A DNA stretch of 64,000 nt from Pseudomonas khavaziana (GTDB taxonomy: Bacteria; Pseudomonadota; Gammaproteobacteria; Pseudomonadales; Pseudomonadaceae), in NCBI RefSeq assembly GCF_019145205.1, contig NZ_JAHSTT010000002.1, positions 372,001 through 436,000 of the forward strand, read 5' to 3'. The notes under the pieces are model-generated. The model was not told where the DNA came from, searched no databases, and worked only from the letters and a program-made list of their open reading frames with translations. Numbering within the stretch: the first letter of the stretch is position 1; the number at the start of each line of letters is the position of its first letter. Below are positions 19,127 through 28,148 of this stretch, one piece after another. The position numbers were made by a program, and so were the translations under genes.

Positions 19127-19756
19127 TTAAGGCGCCGCTGTTTCCAGCGGCGTTTCTGCGACATACCACTGCTTATCGGTCACCGTTCCTGCCAACGGCA
19201 CATCCCAGCTTGCCTGCGCCAGTCGCCCGACTTTCTGGCATTCGTGGGCCAGCCCCAGCAGCGTCGGCTTGCGCCAGCTTTGGCGGCGAGCCAGGTAGGC
19301 CAGGCTGCGGTCGTAGAACCCGCCGCCCATGCCCAGGCGCCCGCCCATATCATCGAAGCCCACCAGCGGCAACAGCACCAAATCCAGCGCCCAGACCTGG
19401 CGTTGGCGATGGGCATTGACCCGTGGCTCAAGAATGCCAAAGCGGTTGGGCAACAACTTTTCCCCAGGCCGCACGCGCTGGAACACCATCTTGGTGCGCG
19501 GCCAGGCGCTCAGTACCGGCAGATAGGTGGCCCTGCCCCGGCGCTGGGCCGCACGCAGCAGCAGGCGCGGATCGATTTCACCGTCCGTCGGTAGATATAA
19601 GGAAATATGTTTGGCCCGGCGAAACAGCGGGTGCTGTGCCAGTTGCCGATACACCCCAAGGGCGGCCTGGCGCTGCTCGCTCGGTGTGAGGGCGCGGCGG
19701 GCCTTGCGCAACATGCGTCGAAGTTGCGGACGGGAAAGCGGCGCAGGTTCGGTCAT
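19127..19756 (-). CDS. ygfA: 5-formyltetrahydrofolate cyclo-ligase
   Basis: Converts 5-formyl-THF to 5,10-methenyl-THF with ATP, returning the inhibitory storage form to the one-carbon pool. The 209 residues show RKARRALTPSEQRQAA, the conserved LPLVGFDDMGGRLGMGGGFYDR nucleotide/substrate region (broken here at ... LVGFDDMG and GRLGMGGGFYDR) and GLAHECQ near the end. The ATG at 19756 fits the family. It lies immediately downstream of 6S RNA, the same co-transcribed arrangement as in E. coli ssrS-ygfA. Confidence 0.94.
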   Translation of the reverse strand: MTEPAPLSRPQLRRMLRKARRALTPSEQRQAALGVYRQLAQHPLFRRAKHISLYLPTDGEIDPRLLLRAAQRRGRATYLPVLSAWPRTKMVFQRVRPGEKLLPNRFGILEPRVNAHRQRQVWALDLVLLPLVGFDDMGGRLGMGGGFYDRSLAYLARRQSWRKPTLLGLAHECQKVGRLAQASWDVPLAGTVTDKQWYVAETPLETAAP

Positions 19757-19812
19757 GGTTTTCGGCTCATAAAACAATGCCAGTCCTGGGACTGGCATTG
19801 AGTTTGGAAATT

Positions 19813-19991
19813 CAGGCTCCCCGACAGAGCCGCTGTCGACTTAGCCCTTGAACCCGAAAGTTCAAGGTGGAAGAAGCAGTAGGCTTTAAGGCTTTCCGTC
19901 TAGCGGACATGCACACCAGCCCAACGTGCAACTTCCAGGGTAGTGCGAATCGGCTCAGGGACATCGCCGACTGGCAAACACGCCAGGGAGT
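19813..19991 (-). ncRNA. ssrS: 6S RNA
   Basis: Regulator of sigma-70 RNA polymerase in stationary phase. On the minus strand the region reads conserved blocks shared with E. coli 6S RNA: CCCTGAGCCGAT, AAGCCTTAAA, CACCTTGAAC and GGTTCAAGGG, with ends that can pair (CTCCC near the 5' end, GGGGAG near the 3' end). A TATACT -10 box lies at 19998-20003, about seven bases before the proposed start. Ends are estimated to within a few bases. The location between zapA and ygfA is the canonical one. Confidence 0.92.
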
Positions 19992-20022
19992 GACGCGAGT
20001 ATACCTTAAACAGACTCGGCAA

Positions 20023-20340
20023 TCAGCCCTTGGGTGCGTCTGAGTCAGTAGAAAGCACCAGATCCACGCGCTCCAGCAGGTCGCGTACCTGCTCGCGGGT
20101 CGAGCCGCTGGCCTGTACGTCAGGGCGCTCCTGCTTATGCAGCAGGTCGTGGGTGATATTCAGTGCGGCCATCACGGCGATGCGGTCGGCGCCGATGACT
20201 TTGCCGCTGCTGCGGATTTCACGCATCTTGCCGTCCAGGTAGCGGGCAGCACTCACCAGGTTGCTGCGTTCTTCCTGGGGGCAGATGATCGAATATTCTT
20301 TGTCGAGGATCTGCACGGTTACGCTATTGCTTGAACTCAT
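20023..20340 (-). CDS. zapA: Cell division protein ZapA
   Basis: Cross-links FtsZ filaments at the division ring. The 105 residues show the ZapA fold: VTVQILDKEYSIICPQEERS, then the long helix region LVSAARYLDGKMREIRSSGK and MAALNITHDLL. Its ATG overlaps the stop of the small coiled-coil gene upstream by four bases, so the two are expressed together. The next element downstream is 6S RNA. Confidence 0.95.
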   Translation of the reverse strand: MSSSNSVTVQILDKEYSIICPQEERSNLVSAARYLDGKMREIRSSGKVIGADRIAVMAALNITHDLLHKQERPDVQASGSTREQVRDLLERVDLVLSTDSDAPKG

Positions 20341-20546
20341 GAGTCTTGCTCCAGGGCCTTCAGGCGCGAAATCATCGATTCGACCTTACGCCGGGCGATT
20401 TCGTTTTTTTCAATGAGGTGAGCGCGTTCCTCGCGCCAGGTCTTTTCCTGAGCTAATAGGAGTCCGTTTTGACTCTTTAGTTGCTCGACCCGATCAATTA
20501 GCAGTTCGAGTCTGGCCATCAGCGCTTGCAGGTCGGTGTCTTCCAT
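20337..20546 (-). CDS. Small coiled-coil protein (TIGR02449-like)
   Basis: 69-residue, almost entirely helical protein (MEDTDLQALMARLELLIDRV then KSQNGLLLAQEKTWREERAH), with heptad-spaced leucines predicting a coiled coil. It corresponds to the small gene conserved upstream of zapA in pseudomonads. An upstream in-frame ATG would add 11 residues, but the conserved start is MEDTDL. Coupling to zapA and the coiled-coil nature suggest a link to cell division (ZapB-like size), which is inference. Confidence 0.8.
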   Translation of the reverse strand: MEDTDLQALMARLELLIDRVEQLKSQNGLLLAQEKTWREERAHLIEKNEIARRKVESMISRLKALEQDS

Positions 20547-20684
20547 TGGGTTCCACTGGATTTGTCTGATGAATGGCAACTGCAGGATAAACGATCTGAC
20601 GCCCTCGATAGTCTTGGTGCGTCTGCCGGTGCTAGGATACTGCGCTCCATTCTAGACATTGCGCCGTCTGGCGCCTAGCTCACC

Positions 20685-21242
20685 ATGCCCATTCAGAATT
20701 CCCCGTACGACGCTTTTTCCAAACTGCTGAGCACCAGCGGTCACCCATGCTCGCCTGCCGAACTGCACGGCGTGCTGTTGGGCCGCAGTTGCACCGGCGT
20801 GGGCTTTGATGCCGACAACTGGCTGGCTGATGTAGCCGAGCTGCTGGAAACCGAACCCAACGAAAACGTGCGCAACGCGTTGATTGGCTTGCAAGAGATG
20901 GTCAAGGGCGAGCTGACCGGTGACGACGTCACCGTGGTCCTGTTGCTGCCGACCGACGACGCCCCACTCACCGAGCGCGCTGCCGCACTGGGCCAGTGGT
21001 GCCAGGGTTTCCTCCACGGTTTCGGCGTTAACGCCGGCGGCCTGGAGCTGAGCACCGATGCCAAGGAAGTGCTGCAGGACCTGGCAGCTATCTCCCAGGT
21101 GCAAGATGCCCTGGAAGAGTCCGAAGACGGCGAAGGCGACTATATGGAAGTCATGGAATACCTGCGCGTCGCGCCGTTGCTGCTGTTCACCGAGACCCGA
21201 AAGTCCGCTGAACCGGTCGCGGTCAAGCCGTCGTTGCATTAA
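20685..21242 (+). CDS. ygfB: YgfB/YecA family protein (UPF0149)
   Basis: 185-residue UPF0149 protein: [16 protein letters not shown] near the start, a middle helix region with [10 protein letters not shown], and an acidic [19 protein letters not shown] segment. In P. aeruginosa the homologue affects expression of cell-wall amidase genes and beta-lactam resistance. It is divergent from the zapA pair and followed after 20 bases by pepP, the same order as in other gammaproteobacteria (ygfB-pepP-ubiH-ubiI). Confidence 0.9.
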   Translation: MPIQNSPYDAFSKLLSTSGHPCSPAELHGVLLGRSCTGVGFDADNWLADVAELLETEPNENVRNALIGLQEMVKGELTGDDVTVVLLLPTDDAPLTERAAALGQWCQGFLHGFGVNAGGLELSTDAKEVLQDLAAISQVQDALEESEDGEGDYMEVMEYLRVAPLLLFTETRKSAEPVAVKPSLH

Positions 21243-21262
21243 GAAAGGAAGCCCATCTGCCC

Positions 21263-22585
21263 ATGATTCATATCCCCAAAGCGGAATACACCCGTCGCCG
21301 CAAGGCGCTCATGGCGCAGATGGAACCCAACAGCATCGCGATCCTGCCGGCCGCCGCCGTGGCCATCCGCAACCGTGATGTCGAGCATGTGTACCGCCAG
21401 GACAGCGACTTCCAGTACCTGAGCGGTTTCCCCGAACCCGAAGCGGTGATCGTGCTGATGCCCGGTCGCCAACACGGCGAATACGTGTTGTTCTGCCGTG
21501 AGCGCAACGCCGAGCGCGAGCTGTGGGACGGCCTGCGCGCCGGCACTGAAGGCGCGATCCGCAACTTTGGCGCTGACGACGCATTCCCTATTACCGATAT
21601 CGACGACATCCTGCCCGGCCTGATCGAAGGTCGCGATCGTGTGTACTCGGCCATGGGCAGCAATGCCGAGTTCGACCGGCATGTGATGGAGTGGATCAAC
21701 GTGATCCGTTCCAAAGCGCACCTGGGCGCCCAGCCACCGAACGAATTCGTTGCCCTGGATCATCTGCTCCACGATATGCGCCTGTATAAATCGGCGGCAG
21801 AAGTGAAGGTGATGCGCGAAGCAGCACGGATTTCCTGCGCCGCCCACGTTAAGGCAATGCAGGCCAGCCGTGCCGGGCTGCATGAGTTCAGCCTGGAAGC
21901 TGAGCTTGACTACGAGTTCCGCAAGGGCGGCGCGAAAATGCCGGCCTATGGCTCCATCGTCGCCGCCGGACGTAACAGCTGCATCCTGCATTACCAGCAG
22001 AATGACGCGCTGCTCAAGGACGGCGACCTGGTGCTGATCGACGCCGGTTGCGAGATCGACTGCTACGCCAGCGACATCACCCGCACCTGGCCGGTCAACG
22101 GCAAGTTTTCGCCTGAGCAGAAGGCGATCTACGAGATTGTGCTGGCCTCCCAGGAAGCCGCCTTCAAGCAGATCGCACCGAACAAACATTGGAACCAGGC
22201 CCACGAGGCGACCGTGCAGGTCATCACCGCCGGGCTGGTAGAGTTGGGGCTGCTGCAAGGTGACGTCGACGAGCTTATCGCCAGCGAGGCCTATCGCGCT
22301 TTCTACATGCACCGCGCCGGCCACTGGCTGGGCATGGATGTGCATGATGTGGGCGAGTACAAGGTCGGCGGTGAATGGCGGGTGCTGGAAGTTGGCATGG
22401 CCTTGACCGTCGAGCCGGGCATCTATATTTCCCCGGATAACCAGAACGTGGCAAAGAAATGGCGTGGCATTGGCGTACGCATCGAGGACGACGTGATAGT
22501 GACCAAGCAAGGCTGTGAAATCCTGACCGGCGGCGTGCCCAAGACCGTTGCCGAGATCGAAGCGCTGATGGCGGCTGCCCGATGA
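21263..22585 (+). CDS. pepP: Xaa-Pro aminopeptidase P
   Basis: Dimanganese peptidase that removes N-terminal residues preceding proline. Length 440 fits the family. The pita-bread metal ligands are visible in order: LIDAGCEIDCYASDIT (two Asp), GHWLGMDVHDVG (His), LTVEPGIY (Glu) and VRIEDDV (Glu). The N-terminal part is the creatinase-like domain. GAAAGGAAG precedes the ATG. Its stop overlaps the ubiH start (ATGA), so it heads a ubiquinone operon. Confidence 0.96.
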   Translation: MIHIPKAEYTRRRKALMAQMEPNSIAILPAAAVAIRNRDVEHVYRQDSDFQYLSGFPEPEAVIVLMPGRQHGEYVLFCRERNAERELWDGLRAGTEGAIRNFGADDAFPITDIDDILPGLIEGRDRVYSAMGSNAEFDRHVMEWINVIRSKAHLGAQPPNEFVALDHLLHDMRLYKSAAEVKVMREAARISCAAHVKAMQASRAGLHEFSLEAELDYEFRKGGAKMPAYGSIVAAGRNSCILHYQQNDALLKDGDLVLIDAGCEIDCYASDITRTWPVNGKFSPEQKAIYEIVLASQEAAFKQIAPNKHWNQAHEATVQVITAGLVELGLLQGDVDELIASEAYRAFYMHRAGHWLGMDVHDVGEYKVGGEWRVLEVGMALTVEPGIYISPDNQNVAKKWRGIGVRIEDDVIVTKQGCEILTGGVPKTVAEIEALMAAAR

Positions 22586-23769
22586 GCCGGGTCAACCTGG
22601 CAATCATCGGCGGCGGCCTGGTGGGCGCGAGCCTCGCCCTGGCGTTGCAGGCCGGGGCCAAGGCACGGGGCTGGAAGATTGTGTTGATCGAGCCCTTTGC
22701 GCCGGGTGACAGCTACCAGCCGAGCTACGATGCGCGCTCTTCGGCGCTGTCGTTTGGCGCTCGCCAGATTTACCAGCGCCTGGGCCTTTGGCAGGCCATC
22801 TCTCGGCGCGCCGAGCCGATCAAGCAAATCCATGTGTCGGACCGTGGGCGCTTCTCCACGGCACGTTTGTCCGCCATCGAAGAGGGCGTGCCGGCCCTGG
22901 GCTATGTGGTGGAAAATGCCTGGCTCGGTCAATGCCTGTGGCAAGGCCTGGACAAGGACGTGGTGAGCTGGCGCTGCCCGGCTGAAGTCACACGCATGGA
23001 GCCGCTGCCCGATGGCTATCGCCTGACCCTCAACGATGAAACCGTGCTGGAGTGCGACCTGGCGGTACTGGCCGATGGCGGCCGTTCCGGCTTGCGTGAG
23101 CAACTGGGCATTGGCGTGAAGACCCGGCCCTACAACCAGAGCGCGCTGATCGCCAACATCACCCCGAGCGAAGCCCACAATGGCGAAGCGTTCGAGCGCT
23201 TTACCGATGAAGGGCCGATGGCCTTGCTGCCGCTGCCGGACAACCGTTGCGCGTTGGTCTGGACCCGCATCGGCATGGACGCCCAGCGCCTGGCCAGCCT
23301 TGACGAGCGCAGCTTCCTGAGCGAATTGCAGGGTGTGTTCGGGTACCGCCTGGGCACCCTCAAGCAGGTGGGTGCCCGTCACCTGTATCCGCTGACCCTG
23401 GTAGAAGCCGAAGAGCAAGTGCGCTCGCACCTGGCGGTGCTTGGCAATGCGGCGCACAGCCTGCACCCGATTGCCGGGCAGGGCTTCAACCTGTCCCTGC
23501 GCGATGCCAATGCCTTGGCCGAGGCCTTGCTGGCCGGCCCGGCAGTGCCGGGCGACCTGGCGACCCTGCAAGGCTATCGCGAGCGCCAGCGCCTGGACCA
23601 GCAACTCACCGTGGGTTTCTCCGACCAGGTCACGCGCCTGTTTGGCAGCGGCCAGCCGTTGATGGCGCTGGGTCGCAACCTGGGCCTGCTGGGCCTGGAC
23701 CTGTTGCCGCCGGCCAAACGCTGGTTCGCCCGCCAGGCCATGGGCTTGGGCACGCGCGCCGATGTTTGA
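22582..23769 (+). CDS. ubiH: 2-octaprenyl-6-methoxyphenol hydroxylase
   Basis: FAD monooxygenase of aerobic ubiquinone synthesis (C-1 hydroxylation). The 395 residues start with the dinucleotide fold IIGGGLVGASLALAL, carry the middle DG motif VLADGGRSGLREQLGI and the second FAD motif LGNAAHSLHPIAGQGFNLSL (with GN where many relatives have GD). It overlaps pepP by four bases and is followed after 55 bases by the related ubiI. Confidence 0.93.
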   Translation: MSRVNLAIIGGGLVGASLALALQAGAKARGWKIVLIEPFAPGDSYQPSYDARSSALSFGARQIYQRLGLWQAISRRAEPIKQIHVSDRGRFSTARLSAIEEGVPALGYVVENAWLGQCLWQGLDKDVVSWRCPAEVTRMEPLPDGYRLTLNDETVLECDLAVLADGGRSGLREQLGIGVKTRPYNQSALIANITPSEAHNGEAFERFTDEGPMALLPLPDNRCALVWTRIGMDAQRLASLDERSFLSELQGVFGYRLGTLKQVGARHLYPLTLVEAEEQVRSHLAVLGNAAHSLHPIAGQGFNLSLRDANALAEALLAGPAVPGDLATLQGYRERQRLDQQLTVGFSDQVTRLFGSGQPLMALGRNLGLLGLDLLPPAKRWFARQAMGLGTRADV

Positions 23770-23824
23770 ACCGGCCCACTACTTTATCGGCGGCCTGTGC
23801 CGCACACGAGACAAGGCTTAAAGC

Positions 23825-25048
23825 ATGGACATGCACGCAGATGTGCTGATTGTCGGGGCCGGAATGGTCGGGAGCGCCTTGGCGCTGGCGTTGCAGGGCA
23901 GTGGCCTGCAGGTGCTGCTGCTCGACGGCAGCCCGTTGAGTGTCAAACCGTTCGAGCCGGATGTGGCGTTTGAACCGCGGGTGAGCGCGTTATCCGCTGC
24001 CAGCCAGCGCATCCTTGAGCGTCTGGGCGTGTGGGACGGCATCGTCGCACGTCGCGCCAGCCCCTACGGCGAGATGCAGGTGTGGGACGGCAGCGGCACC
24101 GGGCAGATCCACTTCTCGGCGGCCAGCGTGCATGCCGATGTGCTTGGGCATATCGTCGAAAACCGTGTGGTGCAGGATGCCTTGCTGGAACGCCTGCACG
24201 ACTGCGACCTCGGCCTGCTGGCCAATGCGCGTCTTGAGCAGATGCGCCGCTCCGGCGATGACTGGCTGCTGACCCTGGCCGACGGCCGCAAGTTGCGTGC
24301 GCCGCTGGTGGTGGCCGCCGATGGCGCCAACTCCGCCGTACGCCGCCTGACCGGCACCCCGACCCGTGAGTGGGATTACCTGCATAACGCAATCGTCACC
24401 AGTGTGCGCAGCAGCCAGCCGCACCAGCGCACGGCCTGGCAACGCTTTACCGATACCGGGCCGCTGGCGTTTCTGCCGCTGGTAAGGGATGGGCAGGAAG
24501 ATTGGTGCTCGATTGTCTGGTCGACCACGCCGGCTGAATCCGAGCGCTTGATGGCCTTGGATGATGAGCGCTTCTGCCGGGAGCTGGAGCGTGCCTTTGA
24601 GGGGCGCCTTGGCACTGTGGTCAGCGCCGACCCGCGCGTCTGCGTGCCGTTGCGCCAGCGCCATGCCAAACGCTATGTGGCCGAGGGCCTGGCGTTGATC
24701 GGCGACGCGGCCCATGTGATCCACCCGTTGGCAGGACAGGGCGTCAACCTGGGCTTCCTCGACGCGGCGGTGCTGGCCGAAGTGTTGCTGGCGGCTACCG
24801 AGCGCGGCGAGCGCCTGGCGGACGTGAAGGTGCTGAGCCGTTACGAGCGGCGGCGCATGCCGCACAACCTGGCGTTGATGGCGGCGATGGAAGGCTTTGA
24901 GCGGCTGTTCCAGGCTGATCAACTGCCGCTGCGCTGGTTGCGTAACGCCGGCTTGAAAATCGTCGACCAGATGCCAGAAGCCAAGGCGGTGTTTGTGCGC
25001 CAGGCGCTAGGTTTGACTGGCGATCTACCAGAGCTCGCTAAACCCTGA
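23825..25048 (+). CDS. ubiI: 2-octaprenylphenol hydroxylase (VisC/UbiI-like)
   Basis: FAD monooxygenase for C-5 hydroxylation in ubiquinone synthesis, 407 residues. Motifs: LIVGAGMVGSALALAL at residues 6-21, VAADGANSAVRRL, and LIGDAAHVIHPLAGQGVNL. It is a paralogue of the ubiH product next to it. The distinction from other UbiH/COQ6 hydroxylases rests on gene order (pepP-ubiH-ubiI). Confidence 0.88.
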   Translation: MDMHADVLIVGAGMVGSALALALQGSGLQVLLLDGSPLSVKPFEPDVAFEPRVSALSAASQRILERLGVWDGIVARRASPYGEMQVWDGSGTGQIHFSAASVHADVLGHIVENRVVQDALLERLHDCDLGLLANARLEQMRRSGDDWLLTLADGRKLRAPLVVAADGANSAVRRLTGTPTREWDYLHNAIVTSVRSSQPHQRTAWQRFTDTGPLAFLPLVRDGQEDWCSIVWSTTPAESERLMALDDERFCRELERAFEGRLGTVVSADPRVCVPLRQRHAKRYVAEGLALIGDAAHVIHPLAGQGVNLGFLDAAVLAEVLLAATERGERLADVKVLSRYERRRMPHNLALMAAMEGFERLFQADQLPLRWLRNAGLKIVDQMPEAKAVFVRQALGLTGDLPELAKP

Positions 25049-25065
25049 ATTGAAATACAGTCCGC

Positions 25066-25095
25066 TGTGGGAGGGGGCTTGCCGCCGATGAGGCC
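25066..25095. repeat. Single REP, family A
   Basis: One arm only, TGTGGGAGGGGGCTTGCC followed by GCCGATGAGGCC, 18 bases after the ubiI stop. No inverted partner follows. Confidence 0.75.
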
Positions 25096-25171
25096 CTCAA
25101 CTCTCGCGCATATTCGGGCTGTGCAACATCTGGTAACGCCTCCGCCGAGCGTTACCAAATGTGAGTCCTTA

Positions 25172-25196
25172 TCATTTGCTCTCAATTTGCAAATGA
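25172..25196. promoter_or_regulatory. Candidate Fur site before hitA
   Basis: Arms TCATTTGC (25172-25179) and GCAAATGA (25189-25196) form a perfect dyad in an AT-rich stretch just upstream of the ribosome-binding site of a ferric-iron binding-protein gene. Reading GCAAATGATAA on the minus strand resembles half a Fur box. The match to the 19-base Fur consensus is partial. Confidence 0.4.
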
Positions 25197-25210
25197 GAGA
25201 GACCGCACCC

Positions 25211-26215
25211 ATGTTGGCACCCAAGCGCCTCCTGACTGCCTTGGCACTCACCCTGATCGGCAGCACCACCGTGCAGGCGGCCGACGAAGTGGTGGTCTAC
25301 TCCTCGCGTATCGACGAACTGATCAAGCCGGTTTTCGATGCCTACACCCAGAAGACCGGCGTGCAGGTCAAGTTCATCACCGACAAGGAAGCGCCGCTGA
25401 TGCAGCGCATCAAGGCCGAAGGCGAGAACGCCACCGCCGACCTGCTGCTCACCGTCGACGCCGGCAACCTGTGGCAGGCTGAACAGATGGGCATCCTGCA
25501 ACCCTTCACCTCCGCCGTCATCGACAAGAATATTCCACTGCAATATCGCTCATCGGCCCACGCCTGGACCGGTTTGAGCCTGCGCGCGCGGACGATTGCC
25601 TATTCCACCGACCGGGTAAAACCGGGCGAACTGACCACCTACGAAGCCCTGGCCGACAAGCAGTGGGAAGGGCGCCTGTGCCTGCGTACCGCGAAAAAAG
25701 TCTACAACCAGTCGCTGACCGCCACGTTGATCGAAACCCATGGCGCGACCAAGACCGAAGAGATCGTCAAGGGCTGGGTCAACAACCTGTCCACCGACGT
25801 GTTCTCCGATGACATTGCCGTGCTGGAAGCCATCAACGCCGGGCAGTGCGACGTAGGTATCGTCAACACCTATTACTACGGCCGCCTGCACAAGCAGAAG
25901 CCGGACCTGGCGGTGAAACTGTTCTGGCCGAACCAGGGCGATCGTGGCGTGCATGTGAACCTGTCGGGCATCGGTCTGACCAAGCACGCGCCGCACCCGG
26001 AAGCGGCCAAGGCACTGGTGGAGTGGATGACTACACCTGAGGCGCAGAAAATCTTTGCCGACGTGAACCAGGAGTTCCCCGCCAACCCGGCGGTGCCGCC
26101 ATCGGCGGAAGTGGCGAGCTGGGGCAAGTTCGTGGCCGATACCTTGCCGGTGGAAGTGGCGGGCAAGCGTCAGGCCGAGGCCATTCGCCTGATGGATCGC
26201 GCCGGCTGGAACTGA
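25211..26215 (+). CDS. Ferric iron ABC transporter periplasmic binding protein
   Basis: HitA/FbpA/FutA-type Fe(III)-binding protein, 334 residues. Signal peptide [20 protein letters not shown] ending [13 protein letters not shown]; the mature part has [10 protein letters not shown] with the adjacent tyrosines that ligate iron in this family. The start at 25211 follows GAGAGA; the frame extends upstream through a REP element, which is not coding. The permease follows after a REP pair. No ATPase gene follows here, as in the P. aeruginosa arrangement. Confidence 0.9.
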   Translation: MLAPKRLLTALALTLIGSTTVQAADEVVVYSSRIDELIKPVFDAYTQKTGVQVKFITDKEAPLMQRIKAEGENATADLLLTVDAGNLWQAEQMGILQPFTSAVIDKNIPLQYRSSAHAWTGLSLRARTIAYSTDRVKPGELTTYEALADKQWEGRLCLRTAKKVYNQSLTATLIETHGATKTEEIVKGWVNNLSTDVFSDDIAVLEAINAGQCDVGIVNTYYYGRLHKQKPDLAVKLFWPNQGDRGVHVNLSGIGLTKHAPHPEAAKALVEWMTTPEAQKIFADVNQEFPANPAVPPSAEVASWGKFVADTLPVEVAGKRQAEAIRLMDRAGWN

Positions 26216-26240
26216 ATGTGTAAATTGCCACAGATCTAAA

Positions 26241-26329
26241 TGTGGGAGGGGGCTTGCTCCCGATAGCGGGGTATCAGTCTAATCATCATTGACTGGCACT
26301 CCGCTATCGGGAGCAAGCCCCCTCCCACG
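26241..26329. repeat. REP pair, family A
   Basis: Inverted arms TGTGGGAGGGGGCTTGCTCC plus CGATAGCGG around a roughly 30-base spacer, between the iron-binding-protein gene and its permease. Such a hairpin would protect the upstream message and lower permease expression. The bases before it (ACAGATCTAAA) also flank the REP pairs at 48.6 and 49.4 kb. Confidence 0.92.
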
Positions 26330-26375
26330 TTGTTTTGTGTTTGTCTTCGAATAGTCTGTTCATAGAGAGCTCTCC

Positions 26376-27992
26376 TTGGCCCACCCCGCCCAACGCCGCT
26401 GGTACCTGCCGGTCTTCACCGTCGCCGCCCTGGTGCTGCTGCCGCTGAGCGTGCTGTTACTGTCCTGGCAAAGCATCGACCACCAGATCTGGTCCCATCT
26501 CTGGGATACCCAGATGCCTCGATTACTGGGCAACACTTTGACTCTGGTGCTCGGCGTCGGTCTTGGCGTGACACTGTTGGGCGTCAGCCTGGCCTGGCTG
26601 ACCAGTCTCTGCGAATTCCCCGGGCGGCGCTGGCTCGACTGGGCGCTGATGCTGCCCTTTGCGATCCCGGCTTATGTGCTGGCCTTCGTGTTCGTAGGCC
26701 TGCTGGATTTCGCAGGGCCCGTGCAAACCCTGCTGCGCGAATGGTTCGGTGCCGGGCTGCGTTTGCCACGCGTGCGCTCCACCAGCGGCGTGATCATCGT
26801 GTTGGTGCTGGTGTTCTACCCTTACGTCTACCTGCTGGCGCGCACGGCGTTCCTGGCCCAGGGCAAGGGTTTGATGGAAGCGGCGCGGGTGCTGGGGCAG
26901 TCGCCCTGGCAAGCGTTCTGGCGCGTGGCCTTGCCGATGGCGCGCCCGGCGATTGGTGCTGGCGTGGCCTTGGCCTTGATGGAGACCCTGGCGGATTTCG
27001 GCGCCGTCTCGGTATTCAACTTCGACACCTTCACCACCGCCATCTACAAGACCTGGTATGGTTTTTTCAGCCTTTCCAGTGCCGCGCAACTGGCCAGCCT
27101 GTTGCTGCTGGTGGTGATGCTGGTGCTGTATGGCGAACGGCGCGCGCGTGGGGCGAGCCGACCGAGTAATGAGCGACCACGAGGCGAGGCGTTGTACCAC
27201 CTGCGCGGGCTCAAGGCGGCTGCGGCCAGTGCTTGGTGTGGCCTGGTCTTCGCCTGCGCATTTGTGATCCCGATGCTGCAACTGGTGGCCTGGTTCTGGC
27301 AGCGCGGGCGCTTCGACCTGGATGAGCGTTATACCGGCCTGATCGTCCATACCCTCTACCTGGGCGGTATTGCGGCGCTGATCACCGTCAGCGTGGCGCT
27401 GGTACTGGCCTTTGCCAACCGCCTGGCGCCGACCCGGGCGATTCGCTCCGGCATCAGCCTGGCCAATGTCGGCTATGCCTTGCCGGGTTCGGTGCTGGCG
27501 GTGTCGATCATGCTGGCGTTCAGCTACCTTGACCGTGAGCTGGTGGTGCCGTTCTCCGGCTGGCTGGGCGGTTCGGGCAAGCCCTTGCTGCTGGGCAGCC
27601 TGTCTGCACTGGTGTTGGCGTACCTGGTGCGGTTTCTGGCGGTAGCGTACGGGCCGCTGGAAAACAGCTTGGCGCGCATTCGCCCGTCGCTGCCCGAAGC
27701 TGCACGCAGCCTTGGGGTGAGCGGCCCACGACTGTTTTGCAAAGTGTATCTGCCGTTATTGCTGCCGGGCACCTTGAGCGCGGCGCTGCTGGTATTCGTC
27801 GACGTGCTCAAGGAAATGCCTGCAACCCTGCTGATGCGCCCGTTCGGCTGGGACACGCTGGCGGTGCGCATCTTTGAGATGACCAGTGAAGGCGAATGGG
27901 CGCGCGCTTCCTTACCGGCCCTGACCCTGGTGCTGGTCGGGTTGTTGCCGGTCATCGGGCTGATCCGTCGCTCTGCCCGACAAATCGGTTAG
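26376..27992 (+). CDS. Ferric iron ABC transporter permease (fused, two-domain)
   Basis: Inner-membrane permease of HitB/FbpB type, 538 residues with about twelve membrane segments in two homologous halves; each has a permease EAA loop (GLMEAARVLGQSPWQAFWRV near residue 170, LPEAARSLGVSGPRLFCKVY near 450). It starts at TTG with AGAGAG before it; no nearer ATG fits. It works with the binding protein upstream; the ATPase must be encoded elsewhere or shared. Confidence 0.9.
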   Translation: MAHPAQRRWYLPVFTVAALVLLPLSVLLLSWQSIDHQIWSHLWDTQMPRLLGNTLTLVLGVGLGVTLLGVSLAWLTSLCEFPGRRWLDWALMLPFAIPAYVLAFVFVGLLDFAGPVQTLLREWFGAGLRLPRVRSTSGVIIVLVLVFYPYVYLLARTAFLAQGKGLMEAARVLGQSPWQAFWRVALPMARPAIGAGVALALMETLADFGAVSVFNFDTFTTAIYKTWYGFFSLSSAAQLASLLLLVVMLVLYGERRARGASRPSNERPRGEALYHLRGLKAAAASAWCGLVFACAFVIPMLQLVAWFWQRGRFDLDERYTGLIVHTLYLGGIAALITVSVALVLAFANRLAPTRAIRSGISLANVGYALPGSVLAVSIMLAFSYLDRELVVPFSGWLGGSGKPLLLGSLSALVLAYLVRFLAVAYGPLENSLARIRPSLPEAARSLGVSGPRLFCKVYLPLLLPGTLSAALLVFVDVLKEMPATLLMRPFGWDTLAVRIFEMTSEGEWARASLPALTLVLVGLLPVIGLIRRSARQIG

Positions 27993-28148
27993 GTGCCAGT
28001 CCTACAGCTTGAGGCTACAATGCGCGGCATTCGGTGCGCTCCGTCTTTCGGGTCGACCTGCTGTATGTGCCTGTGGGCCTTGTAATTCAAGGTGTTCGGC
28101 GCAGGTGGCAGCTCTGCGCACCTTCGCCAAGCCCGGAAGGAGAAACCC

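Noticed and set aside
25067..25210. Upstream extension of the ferric-iron binding protein by 48 residues
   Set aside because: The extension runs through a REP element and a likely operator; the ATG at 25211 has a ribosome-binding site and starts a signal peptide.
27993..28148. Glycine riboswitch before gcvT
   Set aside because: The gap is GC-rich with possible stems but lacks the conserved glycine-riboswitch core sequences.
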